Counted from the first letter of the stretch, positions 17,731 to 26,224 are shown. The stretch: DNA of 64,000 nt from Candidatus Rubrivivax defluviihabitans (GCA_016709385.1 JADJMW010000009.1:62001-126000), one strand, 5' to 3'. Made by a program: numbers and translations. Notes: generated by a model not told the origin, from the sequence alone.

Positions 17731-18663
17731 CTAGGCGTCGGTCGACGGCTGGTCCACGGCCATCGGTGGCGGCACGGCGGCGGACTCGGCGGCGGTGCGG
17801 ATGCGGCAGCCGTCCTTCCAGGTCTGCAGCGCTTCGTTCTCGGCCCGCTTGTAGCGCACCAGGCGCGCCGTGAGATCCTCGAAATCGACCAGGTGGCCGT
17901 CGAAGTCGGGCCCGTCGACGCAGGCGAATTTGACCTGCTCGCCGATCTTCACGCGGCAGCCGCCGCACATGCCGGTGCCGTCGACCATGACCGGGTTCAG
18001 GCTCACCACGGTGCGGATGCCGTGCGGCCGCGTCACCTCGGCGCAGCCCTTCATCATCACCGGCGGGCCGATGGCCACCACCTCCTCGATGTCCGGATGT
18101 TTCGCGATGGCCTGCTCCAGCCCGGCGGTGACGCGGCCGTGCAGGCCGGCCGAGCCGTCGTCGGTGCAGACGATGAGCTCGTCGCAGACGGCGGCGAACT
18201 TGTCGCGCCAGAACATCAGGTCCTTGTTGCGAAAGCCGATGATGCCGATGACGTAGGCGCCGCGTTCCTTCCAGGCCCGCGCCTGCGGGTACACCGGCGC
18301 CACGCCCAGGCCGCCGCCGACGCAGACGACCTTGCGCTTGTGGCCGATGTGGCTGGGCACGCCCATCGGGCCCACCAGCGCGTACAGCGTGCTGCCCACC
18401 TGGCAGTCGCGCTGCATCTCCTGCGTCGTCTTGCCCACGGCCTGGATCACCAGCGTGACCGTGCCCTTGGCGGCGTCGAAATCGGCCAGCGTGAGCGGGA
18501 TGCGCTCGCCATGTTCGTGCGACATCACGATGACGAACTGCCCCGGCTTGGCTGCCCTGGCCATCATGGGGTGCTCGATCTCGAGCAGGAAGGTGACGTC
18601 TGAAAAGTCCTGCCGCGCGACGATGGCGTGGCGCCCGCTGTGAGTCTGTGTTTCGGCGTTCAT
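17731..18663 (-). CDS. PyrK/NfnA-like ferredoxin-NAD(P)+ reductase subunit
   Basis: A 310-residue FAD/NAD-binding reductase with a [2Fe-2S] site. FAD domain RIPLTLADFD; NAD domain CVGGGLGVAPVYPQ; cluster ligands GTGMCGGC with a further Cys in KFACVDGPDFDGHLVDF. This is the layout of NfnA, SudB and PyrK. It is the first gene of the operon, 10 bp before the GltD/NfnB-like gene, and the pair matches the NfnAB two-subunit arrangement known to couple NADH, NADPH and ferredoxin. ATG 18663 was chosen because the longer upstream frame lacks conserved sequence. A basic/polar 30-residue tail follows the conserved domain. Confidence 0.85.
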   Translation of the reverse strand: MNAETQTHSGRHAIVARQDFSDVTFLLEIEHPMMARAAKPGQFVIVMSHEHGERIPLTLADFDAAKGTVTLVIQAVGKTTQEMQRDCQVGSTLYALVGPMGVPSHIGHKRKVVCVGGGLGVAPVYPQARAWKERGAYVIGIIGFRNKDLMFWRDKFAAVCDELIVCTDDGSAGLHGRVTAGLEQAIAKHPDIEEVVAIGPPVMMKGCAEVTRPHGIRTVVSLNPVMVDGTGMCGGCRVKIGEQVKFACVDGPDFDGHLVDFEDLTARLVRYKRAENEALQTWKDGCRIRTAAESAAVPPPMAVDQPSTDA

Positions 18664-18727
18664 GGTCCTCCCCGGGCCTGCTGCGGCCGGTGCCAAGCGC
18701 AAGCTACGCCCATGACGGTGCGGCGGC

Positions 18728-18741
18728 TTGACCTGTCTCAA
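18728..18741 (-). promoter_or_regulatory. FNR-like box for NfnA-Kor operon
   Basis: TTGAC-CTGT-CTCAA matches TTGAT-N4-ATCAA with one mismatch in each half. Its centre is about 72 bp before the NfnA-like start. A class II position would put the transcript start near 18693 with a roughly 30-nt leader, which is reasonable. Confidence 0.4.
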
Positions 18742-18896
18742 GAAGGATGCAGGCGCCTGCGCCGACCCCCACGGGCCTGGTGCCGGTCGACCACGGGGTG
18801 CGGTGATCGGACGCTTCTCGTCGCCGATCAGTCCCGCGTGCGATACCCGGACCAGCATTTTTCGTCCCGCTAGCACGGATGCGGTTCGATCGCAAC

Positions 18897-18910
18897 TTGA
18901 TCTAACTCAA
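18897..18910 (+). promoter_or_regulatory. FNR-like box for the MtrC/OmcA-type gene
   Basis: TTGAT-CTAA-CTCAA has a perfect left half-site and one mismatch in the right. Acting at -41.5, it would give a transcript start near 18945 and a leader of about 140 nt before ATG 19086. Anaerobic induction of an extracellular electron transfer locus would make biological sense. Confidence 0.5.
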
Positions 18911-19085
18911 GTCCTTCCGCGTTTACGGGTGTCAACCCTCTTGCATGGTGACCCCGGTTGGCGAGACCATGCCGGCCGGAAGGACAAGATCACTCGCAGG
19001 CGCGCCCGCCGAAGGCGCGGCTCAGTCTGATCTGGTGGGGACGGATCCATCTCCGGTGGCTCTCGAAACGACGCAAGGGGCAAAA

Positions 19086-21917
19086 ATGGCAAGAATGAGT
19101 CTGCAACCGTGGCGCGGCCTGTTGGCGGCGTCCCTGATCGCGCTGCTGGCCTTGGCAGGTTGCGGCGGTGACGATGGCGACCCCGGTCCAGCCGGGCCTC
19201 CTGGGGCGCAGGGGCCAGCAGGTCCCACGGGGCCTGCCGGCCCTGCCGGCCCCGGTGGCGCAGGTTCTTCGGTGAACCTCGGCTTCATTTCACCCGAGGA
19301 GTGGGAGAACTCCAGCTTCGCCGCCACCGTCAGCAGCATCACCATTGCCAGCCCGCCGGTCGTCGAATTCACGGTCGTCGACAATCAGGGGCGTGCGGTC
19401 GAAGGCTTCGAGAAGCTGCAGACCAAGGCGGCCACCGCAACGGTGGGCAGTTACCCCAACCTGTCGTTCGCCATCGCCAAGCTGATGCCGCGCACCGACA
19501 GCCAGCCGGCCACCTGGGTGAGCTATATCGTCACCAGCGTCAACGCCACGACGGGCGCTCTTTCCGCCACCCGCCCCAGCACCGACAACCAGGGCAAGCT
19601 GGAGGCCGTGAGCGGCAAGCCAGGTACCTACAAGTACACCTTCTACCGCGACGTTCCCGGCACCAAGGCCATCGTCGACGCTTTCACCTACAGCGGCAAC
19701 AACCGCAGGGAAGACCTGGGCGACCTGACCTGGGCGCCCGACCTGCCGCACCGGCTGACGATCCAGATCGGCGGCGCGGCACCCGGCACGGGCTCGAATA
19801 CGCCGACCGGTGCCCAGGTGACCCCGGCCGTGAACATGGCCAACCCCGTGAATGTCACCCACGACTTCGTTCCGGCCACCGGCAAGGTGCTGACACCGGC
19901 CGAGTTGACGCGCGAGGACGTCTCGATCGACAACTGCAACGTCTGCCACGGCAAGCTTGCCTTCCACGGCGGCAGCGCGCGGGTGGAGGTGCGTTATTGC
20001 GTGGTCTGCCACACCGACCAGCGCGCCTACGGCCGGGCGAAGGTGACGTCCACCGCCACGGCTTCGGCGATCAGCTTCCCGGCCTTGAAGGAGACGGCTA
20101 CGGTCAATCCCGTCACCGGCATCACCAGCTTCAGCTACACGCCCGACACCTACGTGGCCGACGGCGAAGTCGCGGGCAACTTCGTGACCATGATCCACAA
20201 GATCCACCAGGGTCACACGCTCGTGAAGCAGAGCTACCACTACGCCGGGCTGGCGTTCAACAACAAGGGCTTCTCCAAGCTCGGCGAAGGCCAGAAGATG
20301 TGCACCACCTGCCACGGCGGCAGCGAGGCCACCACGGCCAACAACTTCAACCAGATTCCCAGCCGCAAGTCCTGCGGAGCCTGCCACGACGGCATCAAGT
20401 GGGACACGGGTACCGGGTCCACGCTGAGCGACAAGATGAAGGTCGTCTACGCCACCGACTCGCTGCCCAGCAGCGGCCACAGTGGCGGCGCGGCGCTCGA
20501 CGATTCCAGTTGCAAGAGCTGCCACACCTCCGAAGGCATCAAGATTTCGCACCGCACCGAAAACATCACCGCGAACAATCCGCAGATCGCGACCGGCCTG
20601 GCCTCGTTCCGCTACGAGATCAAGTCGGCCGCGGTGAATGCCACCACCAACGACGTGACGATCGAATTCGGCATCTGGAAGAAGATTTCGCCGGACAGCA
20701 CCGAGTCGCTCGTGACCCTCGTCGATGCGGCTCCCGGGGTGTCGAACTCGCTCACCGGCTTCACCGGCGGCCCGAGCTTCCTGCTGCCCTACGCGATGAG
20801 CCAGGACGGCATTGCGTCGCCGGCGGACTACAACAATATGGGCCCGGGCCGTACTTCGGCGCAGCCGCGCAGCGTTTCGGTGGCGAGCCTGCTCAACACC
20901 AACAACGCGGCCAACGGAAACATGGTGCCATCAGCGGCCAGCCCGGGCTACTACACCGCCACCATCAAGGGCAGCGGCCAGTGGGCGTTCCCGGTGGGCG
21001 CGAAGCTGCGTGCGATCGCCCTGCAGGGCTACTACACCCAGGTCACGCCGCCGGCCTCGCCGGCCACGCCGAACGCCCGCCATGCGATCTCGGTGATCAA
21101 GGCGGTGACGGGTGACGCGGTACGGCGCACGGTGGTCGACGCCAACAAGTGTGCGGGCTGCCACGAGTGGTTCGAAGGGCACGGCGGCAACCGCGTCTAC
21201 GAGACCCAGGTCTGCGTGGCCTGCCACGTACCGGGCCTGGCCACCAGCGGTCGCGGCGTGCCGGACAGCCTGCTCAATACCTGGAATTTCAATATTGCCG
21301 AAACCAAGATCCTCACCGACTGGGCCTTCGACAAGACGCTGCCGAACGCGGCGCTGAAGTTCCCGGTGACGACCAACAACTTCAAGGAAATGATCCACGG
21401 CATCCACGCCGGCCGCGAACGCGTGACACCGTTCCAGGACGCGCGCGACCGGTCCAGCAGCGGTGTGATCCAGTTGCTCGACTTCCGCCGCATGGACTTC
21501 CCGGGCAGGCTGAACAACTGCGAGACCTGCCACGTGACGTATACCGGAGTGAGCAACACGCCGGGTGCCGTCAAGACCTACGCCACGATCCCGACCGGCG
21601 CGCTGGTGACCACGTTCGAGTCGGTGAATGCCGACTATGCCGCGGCCATGCTCACGCAGACGGCGACTCCGGCCATGGCCAAGGCATCGCTGGCACAGCC
21701 CAATGCGACCGACATCGTCAAGACGCCTTGGGCGGGGGCGTGCATCAGCTGCCACGATTCGTCGGCCGCCAAGTCGCACGTAGTACTGAATGGCGGAGCA
21801 CTCGACGTGACACGCACCGCGGCCCAGCCGGCGATGCGTGCCTTCGAGGATGTCGAATCGTGCTCGGTCTGCCACGGCCCCGGCCGTGAGTTCGACACCG
21901 AGATGCTCCACAAGTAG
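19086..21917 (+). CDS. OmcA/MtrC-family decaheme outer-surface lipoprotein cytochrome
   Basis: A 943-residue cytochrome with a lipoprotein signal (LLALAGCGG, lipid Cys near residue 24) and ten CXXCH sites. The first is CNVCH at residue 284 and the last CSVCH at 926. Spacing in two pentaheme clusters separated by beta-rich sequence fits the MtrC/OmcA fold. A collagen-like Gly-Pro-rich run (about residues 30-58) lies between lipid anchor and fold, an unusual stalk. The protein should face the outside and pass electrons to minerals, electrodes or soluble acceptors. Downstream mtrA- and mtrB-like genes complete the conduit. Start chosen at ATG 19086 after AAGGGG. Confidence 0.93.
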   Translation: MARMSLQPWRGLLAASLIALLALAGCGGDDGDPGPAGPPGAQGPAGPTGPAGPAGPGGAGSSVNLGFISPEEWENSSFAATVSSITIASPPVVEFTVVDNQGRAVEGFEKLQTKAATATVGSYPNLSFAIAKLMPRTDSQPATWVSYIVTSVNATTGALSATRPSTDNQGKLEAVSGKPGTYKYTFYRDVPGTKAIVDAFTYSGNNRREDLGDLTWAPDLPHRLTIQIGGAAPGTGSNTPTGAQVTPAVNMANPVNVTHDFVPATGKVLTPAELTREDVSIDNCNVCHGKLAFHGGSARVEVRYCVVCHTDQRAYGRAKVTSTATASAISFPALKETATVNPVTGITSFSYTPDTYVADGEVAGNFVTMIHKIHQGHTLVKQSYHYAGLAFNNKGFSKLGEGQKMCTTCHGGSEATTANNFNQIPSRKSCGACHDGIKWDTGTGSTLSDKMKVVYATDSLPSSGHSGGAALDDSSCKSCHTSEGIKISHRTENITANNPQIATGLASFRYEIKSAAVNATTNDVTIEFGIWKKISPDSTESLVTLVDAAPGVSNSLTGFTGGPSFLLPYAMSQDGIASPADYNNMGPGRTSAQPRSVSVASLLNTNNAANGNMVPSAASPGYYTATIKGSGQWAFPVGAKLRAIALQGYYTQVTPPASPATPNARHAISVIKAVTGDAVRRTVVDANKCAGCHEWFEGHGGNRVYETQVCVACHVPGLATSGRGVPDSLLNTWNFNIAETKILTDWAFDKTLPNAALKFPVTTNNFKEMIHGIHAGRERVTPFQDARDRSSSGVIQLLDFRRMDFPGRLNNCETCHVTYTGVSNTPGAVKTYATIPTGALVTTFESVNADYAAAMLTQTATPAMAKASLAQPNATDIVKTPWAGACISCHDSSAAKSHVVLNGGALDVTRTAAQPAMRAFEDVESCSVCHGPGREFDTEMLHK

Positions 21918-21979
21918 GCACAGGCGTTGCGAAGGAGTGAAGCCCGGCGTGCCGCTCTCTCCTTCGCCCCACTTCTGGA

Positions 21980-22008
21980 CCCGGGGGCGCAGCCGCCCCC
22001 GGGTTTTT
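21980..22008 (+). terminator. Rho-independent terminator after the MtrC-like gene
   Basis: A 10-bp GC stem (21980-21989 pairs with 21994-22003), loop CAGC, then five T (22004-22008). It lies between the surface cytochrome gene and the ComEA-like gene, inside what would otherwise look like a single operon. Confidence 0.85.
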
Positions 22009-22027
22009 CACTCCCGAAGAGCATCGC

Positions 22028-22393
22028 ATGCGACGAAGGTCCCTCCGCCCCCTGACGCTCTGCGCGGGCCTGGCGCTGGCCGCCGGTGCCCAGGCGCTGG
22101 CCTACGACAAGGCCGCACCGTCGCCTCCGGCGAAGCCCTCGTCCGCTGCGGCAGCGACGGTGACTCCGACCGGCAAGCTCGTCGACATCAACCTGGCCAG
22201 CGCTTCCGAGCTGAAGACCTTGCCTGGGGTCGGCGATACCGAAGCCTCGCGGATCATTGCCAACCGTCCGTACATGACCAAGACGGGTCTCGTCGAGAAG
22301 AAGGTGCTCGAACTGGCAGCCTACGACGCGCTGAAGCAGCGCATCGTCGTTGTCCACAAGACCCCGCCACCCAAGCCCAAGTCGAATTCCTGA
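22028..22393 (+). CDS. ComEA-like secreted helix-hairpin-helix protein
   Basis: A 121-residue protein with a signal peptide (LTLCAGLALAAGAQALA) and one helix-hairpin-helix region of ComEA type (DINLASASELKTLPGVGDTEASRII, shown in part as LPGVGD). It ends in a Lys/Pro-rich tail. In competence systems ComEA binds DNA in the periplasm. Here no competence gene is nearby, and the gene sits between the MtrC-type and MtrA-type cytochrome genes. I recall similar small HhH proteins in MtrCAB-like loci of other proteobacteria; their role there is not established. A periplasmic assembly or scaffold role is possible. Confidence 0.8.
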   Translation: MRRRSLRPLTLCAGLALAAGAQALAYDKAAPSPPAKPSSAAAATVTPTGKLVDINLASASELKTLPGVGDTEASRIIANRPYMTKTGLVEKKVLELAAYDALKQRIVVVHKTPPPKPKSNS

Positions 22394-22481
22394 GCTCGAA
22401 CGCACCACGGTCCCAGCAGGGGCCACCGGTGCAGTGCAGAACGGACCAGACACCCGATCACGGAACATCAGGCAGGCCCCG

Positions 22482-23474
22482 ATGAAAATCAAACGACTGA
22501 TCCTCTGTTTATTGTGGCTGCTGGCGGCGCTGGCCTGGCAGCCCGCCGCGTTGGCCCAGGCCGCCGCGGCCGCACCCGCGGCCAGCGAGCCGGCGCGCAG
22601 CTTGCCGCCGCTCACCCAGTACAGCGCCAAGGGTGCCGACAGCTGTCTGGAGTGCCATGACGACGAAACCGTCGCCTACTCCGCCGGGGCCATCTTCAAG
22701 ACCAAGCATGGTCACCAGGGCGACAAGCGTTCGCCCTTCGGCGCCAAGGGACTGCAGTGCGAGGCCTGCCACGGCCCGGGTGCGCAGCACTCCGCGAAAG
22801 GCAGCAAGAAGAAGCTCAGCATCAACAGCTTCAAGGCGGACTCCTACCTGTCGGTCGAAGTGCGCAACCAGGCCTGCCTGGGCTGCCACGAGGGCGGCAC
22901 GCGCACCGGCTGGCATGCCGGCGCACACGAGCGCAATGCCGTCGCCTGCACCGACTGCCATAGGATCCACCAGCCGCAGGGCGACCCGGTGATGACCCGG
23001 ACCACCGAGGCTGCGGTCTGCCTGACCTGCCACAAGAATCAGACGGCGGCGTTCCAAATGCCGTCTTCGCACCCGGTGCGGCAAGGCCTCATGTCGTGCA
23101 GCGGCTGCCACAGCCCGCATGGCTCCACCGCGCCGGCCATGCTGGTCAAGGCCACGCTGAACCAGACCTGCTACAGCTGCCACGCCGAGAAGCGTGGCCC
23201 GGTGCTGTGGGAGCACCAGCCCGTGACCGAGGACTGCGCGCTGTGCCACGCGCCGCACGGCTCGGTGCGGCCGGCGCTGCTGTCGAGCAGCCCGCCGCTG
23301 TTGTGCCAGCAGTGTCACAGCGCGGCCGGCCACCCGTCGGTGGCGCGAACCTCCAAGTCGCTGCCGGGCGGATCTTCCGGCGGCGCGATCTTCACCATCG
23401 CGGGCAGCTGCACGAACTGCCACGTGCAGGTGCACGGTTCCAACCACCCCTCGGGGAGCAAGCTGATGCGCTGA
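22482..23474 (+). CDS. mtrA: MtrA/DmsE-family periplasmic decaheme cytochrome c
   Basis: A 330-residue cytochrome with a signal peptide (LILCLLWLLAALAWQ...ALAQA) and ten CXXCH motifs from CLECH (near residue 60) to CTNCH near the C-terminus, evenly spaced as in MtrA. In Shewanella MtrA sits inside the MtrB barrel and carries electrons across the outer membrane. ATG 22482 was chosen at the signal peptide. The downstream MtrB/PioB porin gene begins 71 bp later. Function as periplasm-to-surface wire is well supported by family and context; direction of electron flow (reduction of external acceptors or oxidation of Fe(II)) cannot be told from sequence alone. Confidence 0.93.
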   Translation: MKIKRLILCLLWLLAALAWQPAALAQAAAAAPAASEPARSLPPLTQYSAKGADSCLECHDDETVAYSAGAIFKTKHGHQGDKRSPFGAKGLQCEACHGPGAQHSAKGSKKKLSINSFKADSYLSVEVRNQACLGCHEGGTRTGWHAGAHERNAVACTDCHRIHQPQGDPVMTRTTEAAVCLTCHKNQTAAFQMPSSHPVRQGLMSCSGCHSPHGSTAPAMLVKATLNQTCYSCHAEKRGPVLWEHQPVTEDCALCHAPHGSVRPALLSSSPPLLCQQCHSAAGHPSVARTSKSLPGGSSGGAIFTIAGSCTNCHVQVHGSNHPSGSKLMR

Positions 23475-23545
23475 CGGCCGGGACACCGCGCGGCCGTATG
23501 CGTCCACGCCTGACCGACCCCTCGACACCGAAACCGGATGCGAAC

Positions 23546-25651
23546 ATGAGAATTCACAGCCCCCTGTTCCTGTTGGCCGCACTGGGCGTGCTGGGCCTGA
23601 CCGGCCCCGTCGCCGCGCAGGTGGATACCTCGCAGTGGAAGTGCGAAAAGTGCCCGTACAAGAAGGGCACCACCGGCCACGTCGACGCCGGCGTCGGCTA
23701 CACGACGGATGATTCGACGACCTTCGGCAACTACACCGGCCTGCCCGACCAGGGCCTGCATCTGGTGCTGGGCGGCCAGGTCAGCCACCGCGGTGAGGGC
23801 GGCTATTTCGCCGACCTGAGCGCGGCCGACCTGGGCCTGGACATCCGCACCATCGACGGCGAGGCCGGCCGTGAAGGCCAGTATTCGATGTGGCTGGGGT
23901 ATGCACAGATCCCGCGTTATTTCGCCGAGGGCGCGCAGACACCGTTCCTCGGCAACGGCAGCAACCTGCTGACGCTGCCCGCCGGCTACCCGGGCGCCGT
24001 CACCGGCCCCGCCACGGCGCCCGGTGCGATGCCGCTGGCCGCCACGCTGCAGCCGGTCGAAATCGGCTACGACGCCAGCCGCTTCGAAGTCGGCGGCAAG
24101 TGGGTCGGGCAGGAACACTGGACCTACCGCGCCAGCCTGCGCCGCGACGTGCGCGACGGTACGCGGCCCGGTGCCGGTTCGTTCTTCTCCACGGCCGCAC
24201 AGCTGGCCAGCCCGGTGGACCACACCACCGACCAGTTCGAGGTGGCAGCCTCGTACGACACGGCGCGCTGGCAGGCGACGCTGGCCTACCAGCTGTCGGC
24301 ATTCAAGAACGGCAACGAGGCGTTGAACTGGGCCAACCCGTTCAATCCCGTGGTTCCGGGCGCCACCCAGGGCCAGCTCGCGCTGGCACCGGACAACCAG
24401 TTCCACCAGATCACGGGCTCGGCCAGCTACCAGATCACGCCGACGCTGCGCGCCAGCACCGACATCGCCTGGGGTCAGGGCCGGCAGGACGAGAGTTTCC
24501 TGCCCGCAACGGCCAACGCCGTGCTGCTGCCTTCGGTGCCCGCGCTGCCGGCCGCGTCGCTCGACGGCGAGGTCAACACCTTCAACTTCAACGCCAAGCT
24601 CACGGCCACGCCGGTGGAGGGGTTGCGCCTGAATGCCCTCTATGCGCGCGACATGCGCGACAACGAGACCGCGGTGCTTGCCTACCCGCAGGTGGCGACC
24701 GACATCTTCCTGGACACCGCACTGCGCAGCAATACGCCCTACGATCTGACGCAGGACCGCATCTCGCTCAACGCCGACTATCGCGGCTTGGAAGGTTGGA
24801 AACTGAACGGCGGCTACGACTGGGACAGCCGCCAGCGCAACTATTCCGAGGTGGTGACGACGCGCGAGAACACGGTCTGGGGGCGTGCCACGGTGCAGGC
24901 CCTGGAGCCCATGTCGCTGACCCTCGACCTGGCCTATGGCGACCGCAGCCATTCGACCTACGGCACCTCGGTCTGGGTGAGCTCGCCGCAGAACCCGCTG
25001 ATGCGCAAGGTCAACCTGGCGGCGCGCGAGCGCGCCTCGGCGGGCTTGCGCGCCGACTGGGTGATCGGCGACGCCGTCACCCTGGGCCTGGGTGCGAACT
25101 GGGCCAACGACGACTATGACGAGACCGTGATCGGCCTCAACGAAGCCGAGTCCCGAGGCGTGGTGGGCGACATCTCGGTGATGGTGTCCGACGAGACGCG
25201 CTTCCACGCCTTTGCGCAAGGCGAGCAGATCGAATCGCGCCAGACCGGCAGCCAGAGCTACGGCGCACCCGACTGGACCGGCAACGTCAAGGACCGCATG
25301 CGGGTCGTGGGTTTCGGCATCAAGCACGCGGCCGTTCCGGACAAGTTCGAGGTCGGCGCCGACCTTTCGTTCTCGCGCTCGACGAGCGACACCTCGGTGC
25401 AGACGGTGATGGCCGAGCCGCCATTCGCGCGCGCCGAGACCTCGCTGGACACCGTCAAGCTGTACGCCAGCTACAGGCTCAACGAAAGCCTGTGGTTGAA
25501 CGGCAGCTACTGGTTCGAGCAATACGAGTCGTCCGACTGGCGGCTGGATACGGTGCAGCCCGGCAACGTGTACAACCTGCTGGCCTTCGGCAACCTGGCG
25601 CCGCAATACCGGGTGAATGTCTTCAGGGTGTCGGTGCGCTACCAGTTCTGA
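23546..25651 (+). CDS. mtrB: MtrB/PioB-family outer membrane beta-barrel
   Basis: A 701-residue outer-membrane barrel with a signal peptide ending near VAAQ. It carries an N-terminal CxxC (WKCEKCPYKKG), a known feature of MtrB, followed by many alternating beta strands rich in Tyr, Trp and Asn. It ends in Phe (VRYQF), the usual barrel-assembly signal. It is the sheath for the decaheme MtrA protein. The final gene of the locus; the next gene is convergent. Confidence 0.92.
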   Translation: MRIHSPLFLLAALGVLGLTGPVAAQVDTSQWKCEKCPYKKGTTGHVDAGVGYTTDDSTTFGNYTGLPDQGLHLVLGGQVSHRGEGGYFADLSAADLGLDIRTIDGEAGREGQYSMWLGYAQIPRYFAEGAQTPFLGNGSNLLTLPAGYPGAVTGPATAPGAMPLAATLQPVEIGYDASRFEVGGKWVGQEHWTYRASLRRDVRDGTRPGAGSFFSTAAQLASPVDHTTDQFEVAASYDTARWQATLAYQLSAFKNGNEALNWANPFNPVVPGATQGQLALAPDNQFHQITGSASYQITPTLRASTDIAWGQGRQDESFLPATANAVLLPSVPALPAASLDGEVNTFNFNAKLTATPVEGLRLNALYARDMRDNETAVLAYPQVATDIFLDTALRSNTPYDLTQDRISLNADYRGLEGWKLNGGYDWDSRQRNYSEVVTTRENTVWGRATVQALEPMSLTLDLAYGDRSHSTYGTSVWVSSPQNPLMRKVNLAARERASAGLRADWVIGDAVTLGLGANWANDDYDETVIGLNEAESRGVVGDISVMVSDETRFHAFAQGEQIESRQTGSQSYGAPDWTGNVKDRMRVVGFGIKHAAVPDKFEVGADLSFSRSTSDTSVQTVMAEPPFARAETSLDTVKLYASYRLNESLWLNGSYWFEQYESSDWRLDTVQPGNVYNLLAFGNLAPQYRVNVFRVSVRYQF

Positions 25652-25660
25652 CGCTGGCCC

Positions 25661-26224
25661 TCAGGCCGCCGGCGGCACGGACCGAGCTGCCGCGCCGGCC
25701 ATCGTCGCCAGTTGGGCGCCCAAGGCCTCCACGCGCGACCAGTCGGTGAACTCGACCACCGACGTGGGGTCGGTGGGGCCCTTGGTCATCCACATGATGA
25801 AGCGGATCATGGTGCGGTCCAGCGCACCATAGCGCGGGTAGTCGATCTTGCCGGCGAATACCGCCAGCCGCTGCGGCTTCCAGGCTATGCGGCGCAGGAA
25901 TTTCAGCAGGTAGGGGTTGGCCTCTGGCACGTCCTTGCCGGGCTTGCGCGCCACCACGTTGACCGAGAAGAGAGCATTCGGCCTGGCCTCCAGCGCCGCC
26001 TGGTGGCGGGCGATGAATTCGCCCACCTCGGGCTTGTGCTTGCCGTAGCGGATGCTGGCGCCGATGACCACGGCGTCGCAGCGTGCCAGGTCTTCGGCCG
26101 TGCCCTGCGCCAGCGGCTTGACCGTGACACGCGGGCCCAGGGCTTCGACGACCGTGCGCAGCCGCTCGCAGATGCGCACCGTATGGCCGTCGGTCGTGGA
26201 ATAGAGGATCAGCAACTGGCTCAT
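25661..26224 (-). CDS. hemG: menaquinone-dependent protoporphyrinogen IX dehydrogenase (flavodoxin type)
   Basis: A 187-residue flavodoxin-fold protein with an FMN phosphate loop (ILYSTTDGHT), IGASIRYGKH in the second FMN loop, and the HemG insert region (RIAWKPQRLAVFAGKIDYPRYG). HemG oxidises protoporphyrinogen IX with quinone as acceptor, an oxygen-independent step of heme synthesis. It is 7 bp downstream of the membrane HdrD-like gene and probably co-transcribed. An anaerobic heme pathway fits the heavy heme demand of the surrounding genes. Confidence 0.88.
   Translation of the reverse strand: MSQLLILYSTTDGHTVRICERLRTVVEALGPRVTVKPLAQGTAEDLARCDAVVIGASIRYGKHKPEVGEFIARHQAALEARPNALFSVNVVARKPGKDVPEANPYLLKFLRRIAWKPQRLAVFAGKIDYPRYGALDRTMIRFIMWMTKGPTDPTSVVEFTDWSRVEALGAQLATMAGAAARSVPPAA

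Larger units (their letters stand above)
18664..19085 (+). promoter_or_regulatory. 422-bp divergent control region between NfnA-Kor operon and MtrC-like gene
   Basis: No gene is supported here. The stretch separates two divergently transcribed electron-transfer operons and contains two FNR-like boxes (18728-18741 and 18897-18910), each placed to serve one of them. A Shine-Dalgarno-like AAGGGG lies just before ATG 19086. Confidence 0.55.

Noticed and set aside
14268..18663. Reading of the GltD-like and KorA genes as part of glutamate synthase
   Set aside because: No glutamate synthase large subunit is near, and both neighbours belong to ferredoxin-linked systems.
22028..22393. DNA-uptake (competence) role for the ComEA-like gene
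   Set aside because: No comEC, pilus or other competence gene is nearby; it stands inside a cytochrome locus.
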